Program-made: the position numbers and the translations under genes | Source of the DNA: Steinernema hermaphroditum | Taxonomy: Eukaryota; Nematoda; Chromadorea; Rhabditida; Steinernematidae | NCBI GenBank assembly: GCA_030435675.1 | Contig: CM059624.1 | Coordinates: 12,238,769 to 12,302,768, forward strand | Direction of reading: 5' to 3' | Length of the DNA stretch: 64,000 nucleotides | The notes under the pieces: model-generated | Databases searched by the model: none | Told to the model about the DNA's origin: nothing | The model's input: the letters and a program-made list of their open reading frames with translations, nothing else | Shown: positions 12,103 through 23,900 of the stretch, in pieces | Layout: each line of letters begins with the position of its first letter | Numbering within the stretch: the first letter of the stretch is position 1

Positions 12103-12607
12103 GTTAACAATCCAAAAGCGGATAATGAGTGAACTGGTGGTTTCAGCGTTTGAAACGTTATGTGTTAAACAAGGGCGTACAGTTCAAACAATGCGATATT
12201 CCCGCACATTCTTAAGAGCATTGCTACCGTAACGGCTGTTGCTGGCGGTCACGATGATCGCTGCAGGACCTAAATCACGTCGGTGTCGTATTGAAACACC
12301 TTTTTTGAACTTGTTGCAGACAGCAGATGCAGCAAGCGGACAAACGACAAAAATCGCTCTAACCTCAGTGTGATGCATCACCGTTATTTGTGACAAAAGG
12401 GTCATCAGAGGGGAGAGGGATAGGGAAGAAGAGGTTTATTATGGACGAAGTTGAAATACAGTGGTCGTACCTATCATCAGCTCGGGTGGCGACTTTGCAA
12501 ACAAAATTGTGCTGTAGTACCAGATGCTCAAATCATTTATTTCAATTACAAGGCTGGTGGTACGTAAACTACTTATTTTTGTAGGGGCAAAATGCAAAAT
12601 TGAAAGT
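12103..12607. other. Intergenic between tac-1 and the first Cys-rich peptide gene
   Basis: Holds the tac-1 promoter and the 3' flank of the minus-strand peptide gene. A polyadenylation signal for that gene (AATAAA on the minus strand) is at 12536-12541. I see nothing else. Confidence 0.6.
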
Positions 12608-12825
12608 TTAGGCGATGGAGCAGTCGCATCCATAGGTTTCGCAGCTTTGCCGGCCACTAATAGAACACAAATCGTACTCCATGCACAGGTTCCAGCACGG
12701 CCTCCAAGCCTGAAAGGAAGTGGCTGTCAGTGGATTCACAGAAGTAAGCATACCGTAGTTTGAGCGATGAGGGTCGCCAGGATGAAGAGGAGGCAGAGGA
12801 GCTTGACAAGAACGGTGTGGATCAT
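12608..12825 (-). CDS. Secreted six-cysteine peptide, copy 1
   Basis: Two exons (12825-12754, 12709-12608) with a 44-bp intron encode a 57-residue precursor. Residues 1-24 form a clear signal peptide (MIHTVLVKLLCLLFILATLIA). The mature part has six cysteines spaced C-x3-C-x5-C-x7-C-x4-C-x-C (RPCWNLCMEYDLC ... SCETYGCDC). The C-x3-C and C-x-C spacings recall disulfide-rich host-defence or signalling peptides, but I do not recognise a named family. The predicted protein is the same as copy 2. The stop is TAA here and TAG there. The two copies lie in an inverted duplication and are transcribed away from each other. A different-frame reading through the unspliced intron exists but lacks a signal peptide. 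Confidence 0.8.
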
Positions 12826-13125
12826 CTTCGAGGAGTGATTGGCCTCCACTGATTTCTTCCATTATATGTGGCGATCAAAACCGCTGAGTCACTGATCAGA
12901 ATAGATCTGAACTATGCGTATTCGGTGGCGTCCTTTCTGAGGACAGACGGAGATGAATGAATCGGTGACTCAACGGTCTACTTCCCATTGTTGGCATTAA
13001 AGATGGAAACAAGGAAGTGCGCAATAAGGAAGAAAACGTGGTTGTAATGATCTCTGTAAGTTCCAAAGAATGCTTTGCAGAATTGGTTCGCTAGGCGAAA
13101 TTGAGTTGGTCGAATATTTAATAGA
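12608..13125. repeat. Left arm of a ~510-bp inverted duplication
   Basis: The reverse complement of this arm matches 13515-14030 at high identity. Identity covers the whole peptide gene, its intron and about 300 bp of 5' flank (for example the block around gtaagttccaaagaatgc). The arm stops at the stop codon on the outer side and near 13125 on the inner side. A spacer of roughly 390 bp separates the arms. Confidence 0.88.
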
Positions 13126-13514
13126 TAAAGCCTTATAGTTTATCGTTTCTTAATCTCTCGAATCAATGACACTATGCCATGTGAGACACCTATAATGGCA
13201 CAAAGACAGCTGATAACACATCGTTGACGCTAGCTTTCTTTTTTCTTCGGCACTGGGCACTATGCAAAGCGCAATCATAGCTCACAATTATGTACTTGAC
13301 AGTGTGTCATGTCGCTGAAGCTACATTAGAAACACCGTGTCTGTCTCGTTCCTCTCTATCGCTTCTTGCACGTTGTTAGCCTTTGATACAAAAGTTTGAA
13401 CTCCCAAATTCGTAAAGTTTGCATTTGTTTATGACCTACCGGCTAGAATTAACTGTTTTTTATTGAGGAGACATGCATTCAGTTTGCAGGGGGATCACCG
13501 TCTCTTCACACATA
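13126..13514. other. Spacer between inverted arms, shared promoter side
   Basis: A single-copy stretch of about 390 bp lies between the two arms, upstream of both divergent peptide genes. I see no gene or clear motif. The arm-internal 5' flanks (about 300 bp each) are duplicated, so any proximal promoter elements are present in both copies. Confidence 0.6.
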
Positions 13515-14030
13515 TATTAAATATTCAACCAACGCAACTTCGTCTAGCGAACCAATTCTGCAAAGCATTCTTTGGAACTTACAGAGATCATTACAACCAC
13601 GTTTTCTTCCTTATTGCGCACTTCCTTGTTTCCATCTTTAATGCCAACAATGGGAAGTAGACCGTTGAGTCACCGATTCATTCATCTCCGTCTGTCCTCA
13701 GAAAGGACGCCACCGAATACGCATAGTTCAGATCTATTCTGATCAGTGACTCAGCGGTTTTGATCGCCACATATAATGGAAGAAATCAGTGGAGGCCAAT
13801 CACTCCTCGAAGATGATCCACACCGTTCTTGTCAAGCTCCTCTGCCTCCTCTTCATCCTGGCGACCCTCATCGCTCAAACTACGGTATGCCTACTTCTGT
13901 GAATTCACTGACAGCCCCTTTCTTTCAGGCTTGGAGGCCGTGCTGGAACCTGTGCATGGAGTACGATTTGTGTTCTATTAGTGGCCGGCAAAGCTGCGAA
14001 ACCTATGGATGCGACTGCTCCATTGCCTAG
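13515..14030. repeat. Right arm of the ~510-bp inverted duplication
   Basis: Mirror of 12608-13125. Differences are scattered point changes, mostly in the intron and near the inner end. This indicates a fairly recent event or ongoing gene conversion. Confidence 0.88.
13813..14030 (+). CDS. Secreted six-cysteine peptide, copy 2
   Basis: Two exons (13813-13884, 13929-14030) separated by a 44-bp GT-AG intron with a tttctttcag acceptor encode the same 57-residue precursor as copy 1: a signal peptide, then a short mature peptide with six cysteines (C-x3-C-x5-C-x7-C-x4-C-x-C). The stop is TAG 14028-14030, with AATAAA at 14105-14110. An upstream ATG at 13776 is in another frame and overlaps the start. 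It might act as a short upstream frame but does not give a plausible secreted protein. The family is not recognised. Confidence 0.8.
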
Positions 14031-14110
14031 ACATTATAAGCGTCCACCTTCAGTGATGATTCCATAAAAGTACGTAGATTACATAACAGTAGCGCTGTAT
14101 TTCGAATAAA

Positions 14111-14646
14111 TGATGCACTTCTCGGCAGTATTTTTTATCTTCAAAGTAACAGTTTATGAAATGTAAAATAATAACGAACCTATTTGGGTGGATTCAATTC
14201 GAGTTTATTTCTCTTATGCACAAGAAAGACGAAATCACACCGCTGACGTTGATCTTCTTCTGGTTTCTGCTGGATACGATATCCTATCGTTCATTGTGCA
14301 GCTATGGCCGAGAACCACCACTCACTCAACTCATTCGGCGAACTTCAGAACGAACTTTGATGGTTTATATTGTTTATTGTCTTTACTCATCTCAACATAA
14401 TACGCGTGCTTCTTGTTGTAAATGGAACGTGAAAGGTGGAAACACTTGGAAGAGATACTATCGAAGTGACGCCGAATCACCGAACATGCCGTCACCGTTA
14501 GCTTTGCACTTACAATGAACAATCCGTGCAAAAACTCAATCGTAGTTCCATTTTTATGTCCGAACAAAACGAATTTCCTTTTGTGATTTATTGTCATTAA
14601 CAGGAACACTCCGCGAAAAGACTGATTTCATTAATCGTCCCTCGGC
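14111..14646. other. Intergenic before the 7TM gene
   Basis: Open frames on both strands here have no recognisable features. It presumably contains the promoter of the 7TM gene. I see no repeat. Confidence 0.5.
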
Positions 14647-15491
14647 ATGAACAGCTCAGTGTTCTTGCCGCCGGCTGTCACATTCCTGATTTGTGTTCCA
14701 AGCACCTTAGTTAGCTTTCTCTCGGTGAGCGTCCTGTTTAGATCGTTTCCTGCCAACGAACGGTCCATCACCCTATTCTCATATCTGTGCTGCTCTCTCA
14801 TCTACGGCGTTCTTTTGTTACTGAACTCTGCTGTGCTGATCTTACTTCAAATTCAAGCAATTATCATTTTGGACCCTGTTGTCCTTCAGTTGATTGTCCA
14901 CATACCATTCATTTGTGAGAATCTTTTCGTGACGGCTAGCGCAGCACTGGCTGTGGAACGAGTGCTCAAACTGACGCTTCCAAACAAGGACTACGGATTC
15001 AGAATCTCGACTATTTTGTGGAGCATTGTGATCACCTCTGCGAGTGCCGTTTTGGTGCTAAACTCCGTTCTCGACTTCGAATCCAGATCCGTTTTCATGA
15101 TGGCAGCTTCATATTTCTTCGTACCACCCTTCTTTCTGGGTGAATTGCCCTTTGTCGCTCTCTACACTTATCGGAGATTCAGAAGAAATGTTGTGATAAA
15201 CAATTTGCAACAGAAACGACGAGCTTTGGTAAGTGGGTCGTGGCGGGATAAGCTATTAGTGGCATTTTTCAGCATAATAACGTAGTGCTGGTTCAAGTTA
15301 CACTCCAGTTCCTCTTCTGTGTCCTGCCCAACGTCCTTCGGTGGTTCGGCGTCATCCAGCGCTATCGGCATTATCTGCTAAGCGTTTTCGCGTTTCACGT
15401 CCTCCTATCGAGTTGCTGCTCCTTCTGGGCTCTGTGGAGAATAAAAAAGATGCGCATTGTGAGAATTGTTCCTTCTTTGAGCTCGAAATAA
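14647..15491 (+). CDS. Seven-transmembrane chemoreceptor-like protein
   Basis: Two exons (14647-15228, 15273-15491) with a 44-bp intron in phase 0 give 266 residues. Seven hydrophobic segments are visible, starting at residue 6 (FLPPAVTFLICVPSTLVSFL). AVERVLKLTLPNKDYG follows the third helix, at the position of the DRY-type motif. Basic loops (YRRFRRNVVINNLQQKRRAL) lie before helix 6, and a short basic tail (RIKKMRIVRIV) ends the protein. This is the layout of nematode serpentine receptors, perhaps the Sra/Srab superfamily, but I cannot assign a family. It is slightly short for such receptors, with a short N terminus. AATAAA overlaps the stop (15487-15492), with another at 15568-15573. The ligand and expression are unknown. 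Confidence 0.83.
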
Positions 15492-17051
15492 AGTTTGTAG
15501 TCCGTCGCAAATTTGCAATTGGAGATTGTATTCAAGCATTCATTGTAACTTCGGTGGTAGCGCACAAAATAAAAACATTTATTTATTGGAGAACAAAGAT
15601 GTCAGGTGTCACAAAACACGGCGACCTTCCTACTTCTCCAACTAGTTTGCTGACTAAGTTAGTCTTTATTACTGGCCGGAAGCAGCAACATGCCACTCCG
15701 CACAGGTACTACGGCTAGCCATTGAGATTATCTAGCGGCGTAGTGCAACGTAATTTACGACTGCAAAGGCCACAGGCTATTTATAGCAGGAAGTGATTAA
15801 GCTCTGGTTGAAAACCGCTAATGTTATTGGAACGGGCGGCGGGAAAACGTTGCTTGAGTAATGAATTTACGTGCGTCACTATTTTGTTACTCGAATTCGT
15901 TCCGTCGTCGTGCAACAAAACTTGAAAACCTGTAAATTGATGAAAAGTAATGTACCATAAGAAAACATTTATGGGCATCCTGGCCGATTTGTTGACTGTT
16001 GACAATTTGTGAATGTTCATTATTAACAATGTAATTTTTGAGCAAATAACGTTTTGTAAATGTAAAGAACTGGACTTCAGTCGACGCAGCTGAATCCGCT
16101 GAACATTCATAGGTCGATAGTCGATACAACTTTTTAGAAGAATAGCTTACAAGGGAAGCTTTTACATTTTGGCACACTGCAAAGAGATTTTCGTGACAAA
16201 GTCAAGAGCTGCGATTTCAATGCACATCACATCATCCCATATAATATTTTTGTGGTAAGAAGATTTGACGTACTGTTGTTTGACTTTCTAGGAACCTGAG
16301 CGATGAACATTGTGATCTAAAAAGGGTATGACTTCTTCACTAATCTATCTTTGGAAATACCCAAGCCGAATATCACTAAATCCACCAGCACTTGGCCCCG
16401 ATGCTTTCAAATATCGTCTCGCAAATCGTTTGGTTTCTTCCCCTCCTTCTACAACGTAAGGCAGTCTTCTCACTTTTCATCCCGGATGGCCTAGTCAACT
16501 TCTCCTCATCGTGACCCTGGCAACCACAAGTCCTGATCCGATCGATCCGATATTGATGGGGAGGAGCCGTAGCTGCAAGTTTTTAGATTCTTTCTTCGGA
16601 TATTATAAACCGTTTGTAGGTCCAGCGCCGTCCACTCCTACTTCCGTGATCACCAGCGTCCTCTGCGAAGGCACCGAAGACAATAAGTCTCGCCTCTTTG
16701 TGGCGTGTGGCGACCTCATCCAGATCGGCTTCTCCATCATGTTCCCCGTCGTCAATGTTAATGTCCGCGTCCGGGCATGTCATTGTGCCGGAAGCGCTTC
16801 GTGTATAACTGATGGTCTGGCAAAAATGCGTGGTTTAGCCAGGTTGGTGTCATAGATCGCCGTGCATTTCATAAACGTCCGAGCTTTATCCGCAGCAAGC
16901 CAAGTGTCCCACATCGAAGGTGTCCCTAATCAGACGACTATTGACAGCCTTGATGACAGAGTTGAAGATTATGGCCAGAATTCTTTGGTTTTTCATGATT
17001 CTGGTCATGATGTTTTGACAGATATTCGTTTATCTTTTTGAAGAATGCCAT
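15492..17051. other. Intergenic, 7TM gene to MITE
   Basis: No gene is resolved. Around 16500-16860 both strands carry open frames of 66-114 codons with fairly high GC. The minus-strand reading is acidic (INIDDGEHDGEADLDEV), but no family or splice context supports it. It may be a remnant of an old element. Confidence 0.4.
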
Positions 17052-17222
17052 CAGAGATGGGCAACGGTTGAGCCGTATATCCGTATCAACCGGTTAACCG
17101 GTTGGCCAGCTGACTCAACCGATCCGTGAGCCGGTTGACAGATTGCGGCTGAGCCGATCCAATCCGGCAACCGTTCAACGGTTTACGGCACAGCCGATCC
17201 TATCCGTTCCTGCCCATCTCTA
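17052..17222. mobile_element. hAT-type MITE, copy 2 (longer)
   Basis: Starts CAGAGATGGGCA and ends TGCCCATCTCTA (the last base is changed from G). The outer 50-70 bp match the copy at 9743-9833. An internal stretch of about 80 bp is extra and made of related GGTTG/CCGATCC units, as if expanded internally or deleted in copy 1. Flanks aatgccat and gttaccat agree at only 5 of 8 positions, so the insertion is older. Confidence 0.75.
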
Positions 17223-17647
17223 GTTACCATGAGCAACGACACTGCTTTCCAATTTCCTGGACTATTGACAACTCATTGCTACCCACTGTTTGGTTTCTTC
17301 AATGTGTAGCTACTTTATCTTGTACTTCTGACTTTATTAATATGCACATGGTGAGTGTAGTACAATCGGATTGAACGAATTGCGAATGAGTAACAACAAA
17401 TAAGAATAACGGCATGTGAAAGTCAACATTCTGTACATCAATCAATTTGGAGGTTCAACGATTTTTTTCGAAATAGTCAAATATGTCACGGGTGGGCTTT
17501 TTGATTCTGCAAAAGAACTATTTTCTTTTTACACGTTTGAGATTTTTTGATAAATTTTGTGAAAATTGGAATTTCTAAATTGTGGATGCATTTTTGCCAA
17601 ATGCTTCGAGATACCAGTAAATTGAGTATTTTTAGGGATTTTGGGGG
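17223..17647. other. 3' flank of the KASH gene
   Basis: AT-rich sequence downstream of the stop of the minus-strand KASH gene, containing its 3' UTR. I see no other feature. Confidence 0.5.
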
Positions 17648-17972
17648 TTAAACGGGGGGAGGTCCGCGAACGTAGTCGAGGTGAGGGCCGAACGAGTTCC
17701 GCCATCGGTTAATGGGGCGCTCGTCGGAGTAGGAGTAAAGAAAGGCGCCGATGGCGACGAGGAGCGTGAGGCCCAGAAGGATCTGGATGGGAATACTGGT
17801 ACGGATGGAGGTGACGATCCTTTTGGCGATGCTTGGTCTTGCCGTGACTGTCCTGACGGGGGAGGGTGACTTGGTTTTGGCCTGACGGCGCTTTCGGGGA
17901 GATGTTGACGTTCCTACCGATACGGTAGACGTGGTGGAGTTAAGCTTCTCGTCGGCGATCAGGTTTTCGTAC
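17648..17972 (-). other. KASH domain exon (last exon)
   Basis: Encodes 107 residues. A basic, Ser/Thr-rich linker (SPRKRRQAKTKSPSPVR) precedes a transmembrane helix (IPIQILLGLTLLVAIGAFLY) and a lumenal tail of about 30 residues ending DYVRGPPPV before TAA 17648-17650. The tail matches the nesprin/ANC-1 KASH peptide (family pattern SF.P.L.Y..GPPP.). It contains no cysteine, so the SUN-KASH disulfide seen in nesprins cannot form here. Confidence 0.93.
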
Positions 17973-20900
17973 CTATGAATAGAGGGATTAGGATCTTAGT
18001 AGCAATGGGTACACTCCTACCTCATCTTGATCTTCTCCAACTCGCCGGAGTACTTCTTGAACTCGGCAGCGAAATCGGTGTGGTCGTAGCCGCTGCATGG
18101 ACGCGCCGAAAGCTCGTTGAGATGGGCGGTGAGGAAGTTGCACACCGTCTCCAAATGACCCATTCGGTTCTGGCAGTCCTCGAGCTCCTCGTAGATCATC
18201 TCCGACGTGGCAGTGCTGTTGCCGAAGTTGTTCAGTCGGCACTCCAGGTCCTGCATGGTGCTCTCGACCGAACTTCCGAGCTTCGTCCACTGGAGCCAGT
18301 TCTCCTTAAGCGTTTCGAGTTGGCTAGTAGTGTCGGCGATGTTCAGAAGACACTTGTCGCACTCTTTCAGCAGTTCCTGGAGGTCGTCGCATTCGATTTC
18401 ACCCAATCTCGCGAGCTCCTTCTGCACGTCGACTTCGAAAGAGTTACGCTCCTCCTTGAGACGCTCGTGGATTTTGTGGTACACTCTGATCATGTTGTCG
18501 ACGTCGTCGATCGACTTGAAGCTATCGATGTAGCTCTCGTCCAAGAACGAGCTTCTCAGGGTGTCGGCCAGCTTCTGGTAGGCACTCAAGTCAAGCTTCA
18601 GCTCGGGAGTGGACTGGCGAGGGTCTGAGGGAGGACGCGGGCTAGGCTGGGGGTCTTCCAAACTGCCGAGGACGGTCTTCCACTCTTCTTCGACTTTACA
18701 AATCTCGTCGTTCATATCCTGCTTCATGCGTGGATTGGCGTTCACGATAGCGACTAGGCGGTGGATGTTCGATTGGGCGCAAACTCGGACGGCATTCTAG
18801 AATATATATCAATTAGGTAGGTGGATGAAGGATACTGATTTTTTTCACTTAAAAGCACTACATACCCTAGCATTACAGTCATTTTCCGGGTTCGACAACA
18901 TCTTGAGAGCGTTGTTCAAGTGGTTCTTCGATTCAGTGAGCATCTCACAGACGGCTGGAACGTTGACATCTGCCTCTGTGCCGTTGAGTTGAAGGCCGTA
19001 GTCGTCATCGTTCATCTTAGGAGTGGAGTGTACCGCGGTGAGGAAATCGCCAACACTGATCGTTGACTCGTCCTTAGCTTCGGGCTGGAAAGAGAGAGAT
19101 ACAGTATTTGAATGGATTTTGGAATCAAAGGTCAATTTCTTTTGGTACCTTTGTACCTCAACTAACAGGTCTAACAGTGCGTAACAAATAGCAGTACGGT
19201 GTACGGTGTGTACAAAAATGAAGATATAAACTGACTAATCCAATAGTTTTTGGTCAGATAGGAAGCTGAAGACGTGAGTATGTTTCACCTCAACCGCCTC
19301 AGCCATACCCCTTACTTATACCACCTACTCCTTAATGAAACACACTGCTTTAAAGACTCGAGAAGAACAGAAAAAGGCCTAAAAATCTAAACGCGAAACC
19401 CATCTCAAACCCATTTTACAGCCCGCAGTATACCGCGCCAGCTCCTCACATCACGCATCCGATCCGCGACGAACAAACACTCGTCTTCTTCGCCTCCCTC
19501 CCACAACTCATGTAAAATTCAGCGCCACCATGTACATAGACAAACAAAAAACAGGAATGGCGGCGATCGCCACGGGGAGAGACGTCGTCCGCTCAGTCGC
19601 CACCATCTCTTTTCATCGCCCCAATGCGCGAGATGTCCGTCGCCATGGCGATCTCAAATGAGTTAAGTAAGCAAACAGCGCCATTTGCATAATGAAACGG
19701 TAAACAGTGAAGTGCACGGCTGACGCACTCGCGCGGCTGAGGAGCTCGTGAGTGACAGTATCGATCGTGAAGCGCCAGGTGAGCGAACGCCGGCTAAGCT
19801 GTTAATCTTGTGATGGGGGTTCAGCGCGGACACCTGCCTCAAAGGGCGTCTTTGAAGGTTGCTGACGCAAAAGGGAGGCGCGCCGAAGGGTAAAAAGGGC
19901 GACGCAATGAGGACGCGCTTATGACGAGTTCCGAATGAGGGGCGAAGTGTTTTGTGGATGAATGGGGAGGGAAATATGATTTTTGATCAATGAAAAATTG
20001 AGGTCAGATCCCCTAGATCATAAGCCTGGAATTAATACTGGCGTGATTTGAAGTAGGACTGATGAAAAGGGGATACCGAAAGTGCCAATCATCTCGAATG
20101 GAGAATGAAAGGTTTTTCACCATGAAATGTCCTTTTTCGATTCAGTATAAACCACAAGCTGAATATTAGAAAAACTGGTAAATATCGGAATTTGGAATTT
20201 TCAAAAATAATAATAGCTGTAGTATGCATGTAGTATGCATGTAGAATTTTCAAAAATAATAATAGCTGTAGTATGCATGTAGTATGGAATAATGTCCGCA
20301 CGGAATGTACTATTGCGGTTAAATTTAAAAAATCGAGATGGTATTTTATCATACGAACACAAAAATCTAAGAAATATTCCATATTCTCTCTTACAAAGTG
20401 ACATATAAATATACGTTTGTCGGCTGAGTAGTAGACTAGCTGCAGATCCCAATGCATGCGAAAAGTGCGGCGAACATTGCATGATTAGTCAAAAATATGT
20501 TTCGGAATATTAGTATTTTGCGATTTACGAACCTATATGTAATGAACTGCTCAACAAAGAGATCAGATACAAGTATTTGGGACCACAAAAATGAAAAGCA
20601 CTTCAGTTGTGGTTCAGAAGGAGTGGTTCAGCTATTGTGTTTTTCTTAACAAAAAGGACAGGGTGCAAGAGGACAACAACAGCCACTCCGTCCCCCGAAA
20701 AACGAAAAAGACACAACACATACGAAGGTTAGAAAATCCATAGGAGAAGCAGCTCTCAAAATGTAGCAAAACTGTTATGTTCGAAACGAAGAGTGATCTC
20801 CAAAAATGGTGTCGTGACCTTACCTTAACCCTTTTGCTTTTGCGTCCAAAGCAACCGAGAAGCATAGTGAGCGCGCCGGCTGGTCAGCGGCTGAGTGACC

Positions 20901-23900
20901 CTAGTGGTCAGTGCGCCAAAATTCGATAATTATCCCCCGCGGAACCCTCTCAACCGTCTACTAAGCACGCTCAATGGACCCGCATATGCACATGACACAC
21001 TCGAACGCGCATATCTGTTTCGCATTGATGCGCGCTACTGCTGCACACACCGAGTGCCACGAATTGACAAATATTAATGTCGATGTGTTTCAGCTGTTCC
21101 TGTAACGTGATACTCTGTTTGATTGGTCAACTGTCGGTGGTAATTCGATGAATCGAGAGGACACTGATAGCTCAAAAGCGCAGGAAACAAGTTACAGAAA
21201 AAAGAGCTGTGCATAATGAATTTCAAAAATCAACGACCGGGGTAAGAATGAAATGTGTACAGAAGATTGGAAGACGTCTACTACTTATATCCGCAAAAAT
21301 TGTGCCTACCTTATAATCGTCCCACTCATAAGCTGGAGTATCACTTGGTTCATAAGCCGCTGATGATGTGGTGTCGCTGTCCCCGCCACTGACATGCCGA
21401 CGAGATCCCCTCGAATTCGGTGTTGACTGGAAGAGGGGAATTGCCGAAACCGAGAGGAAACAGGCGTCCGAGTTGGAACGTCCCATCCGGCGTCTTCCGA
21501 ACCGACGACGGCTGGCCGAGGTGACAGTGGAGTTGAACGACTGACTCATCAACTCCTCGGGAGACGCGTAAATGCTCGCGTTGAGGTCGGTGCCCAGAAA
21601 CATCGAATTCGTCTGAAAAGAGTGAATTAGCCACTTGACGAGATGGGAAATGAAATTTGAATGGACGAAATGTGTCAACGAGTTTAGTGAATGTGAAGAG
21701 TTGGCGTTGACGTTATCCAATCATGTTTTTCCAGAACCTATAACGAGTGAGAACCGACCAAAAATCTGAAAAGTTTGCTTCGATGTCAGATTGTTGTTTA
21801 AAATGACAGTGGTCAGTTCAGTCACAGGTCGACCACGAAAACTCAAGATCACTAAGAAACTTGCGGATACATGCCCCGAGTGCCGCTCGTGCTTTGTAGG
21901 AAAACGACATCTCCCAAATTTTATCCAGATCGGTACGTGGTACCTTGCGGCACCTCGGGAAGAACAGAATGAGCTACCGATATAAAACCCCACCACTGGC
22001 CACGAGCCAAACCCGAGCCGACCCAATGTATACTAGGGAAAATTCACACCGTTCGCGGGGATCGGTACAAAGGGCGCGGACGACGAGAGACAATGGACAT
22101 GCAGTTGCGAGGCAAAGAGCATCCGATTTTCTCTCGTCGTTTGCTACCGCTCCCCGCAACTTTTAAAAGGCGATTGGGTAAAAGCTTGCAAAAATCTGAA
22201 AAGCTTCGATTGCTGAAAGCTGAAAGTGATCTTGAAAGCAGTGAAATTCAACCACTGGGTCACTTTTTTCCACCTATGGGTACCAAAAATAATCTTTCTA
22301 AGCGAATAAGTGTAAACGCCGATCTCCAAAAATAGAACGATTTATATTGAACGCTATTGCGCAAGTCACAAGTCATGTTCACCCAAAGGTAAGTAATTTG
22401 AATTCAGAAAAGATCGCTGGAAACAAAATAATTTCTTGGAAACAACAAAATGAGCTACTGATGTGAAAGTTTATCACAAAGTTATAGTGAAGACATCGCT
22501 CTGAATATGTACACGTGTTCCAGACGGCGGAACTTTGAAAAGACGACAAAAACCTGGACAGTTTGTCTTTCTAGAATTCAGAAAGCCGAAATCCATCTCA
22601 AACTGAGTATAAAATGCGCCCAAAAAACGAAGTGTGCTTTTTCTCGTCTGCGCTCCCTCGTACCGCTCCCCCCGAATGGTTGGAGCAAAAAATAATAGGA
22701 TGAATCTTATGATTTCCACAATCATTTAGCTCGAGTTTAGTGATTCAACTGTGTGCAGCAAAAATAATCTTTCGAATAAGGAGTACTCATCACATTGACC
22801 ACAGATTTCCGAAAATAAAAAGACTTATATTGAACGCCATTGCGCAAGTCACAAGTCACTTAGTAAAACTAACATAAATTGACTACAACTACAAAACTAC
22901 ATCAGAAAAATCGGTGGAAACTTCATCACAAAATTACGGTCATCGGTTCTTATGTTCAAGTGTTCAAGAAGCGGAATAACTTTGAATAGGCGTTGCGGAT
23001 CACAAAAATATGAAAAGATTGCTTCGATTTCGATCTGTTCAATGTTTCAGTATTCAATGAAATTCGATGGTGATTGAACGTTTCGACAAGAGTCAAAAAT
23101 GGTGTCAAATTGTTTAAGATCGCTCTGAATATGTACACGTGTTCCAGACGGCTTTGGTCCGTCATCCGCACTACTTCAAGAAAAGACGACTCACCATGTT
23201 GTTAAAAGAGTGCTTCAGTCCTTCCGACAGAAAACTTCCAGTATTCCTCTTTCTTTGTCTTTTCCTCGTCATCGCGATGTGATAGTTCACAGGAGTACTT
23301 CCGACGTCGTTCGGAATCCACGACTCTAGTGTCTTGTTATGCTGATCGTCGCTCTCCTCGCTGCTCGCATCACAAGATGTTTTCTCGGAGATGCTCCTGC
23401 TTAGTGCAAGCTTGCTCTGGGAGCTGCGCGACGACGAGATTCTCCTCGTGGGCGGCTTGAACTCGCGCCACTCGGTTCCTTTCTTTAGGTTATCCAAGTT
23501 ATTCTTGAAGTGATCGATGTGCGGCTCGTCGCATTCGTCCATTATTTGCATCACTTCCTGAGAAATTTAGATTTGCAGAAGAAGTGGAACTGGAACTTAC
23601 TAGATAGTATTTATCGTCGACCTTAGGAGGTGATTCTGCGTTGACGATCATCGAGTCGGTCATGTCGACGCCCGAATCGACTTTGATTTCGAGAGGCCAC
23701 GAGACGCACGAGGCCATTCCCCGAGGCGTTTCGGTATCAGTCACGCCTAAAATGCTTTTCGTCATATATGAAGCCAAGAATCATCATTGTCCAAGAGTCT
23801 TTAAAAGCCATAAAGATAGTACATTGCTCACCCGCATCATCTAGAGGCACAGTCTTGTAGTAGCTCTTTACAGGCGACGCGTCGATTCTCAGCCTCCGCT

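Larger units (their letters stand above)
18797..21309. other. KASH gene introns with internal promoter region
   Basis: Apart from the 19084-18866 exon, this stretch holds a GC-rich island at about 19420-19960, a 49-bp tandem repeat at 20195-20287, and the candidate alternative first exon at 20824-20865. Confidence 0.6.

Noticed and set aside
13776..14030. 84-residue reading MEEISGGQSL... (and its mirror at 12608-12862)
   Set aside because: It reads through a good 44-bp intron and lacks a signal peptide. The spliced frame from the next ATG gives a clean secreted peptide.
16511..16855. Open frames on both strands near 16.5-16.9 kb
   Set aside because: No family, signal peptide or splice sites. 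Possibly an element relic, but not supportable as a gene.
17975..18628. 217-codon open frame on the + strand
   Set aside because: It is the antisense shadow of the helical KASH-gene exon, where codon bias keeps the opposite strand open.
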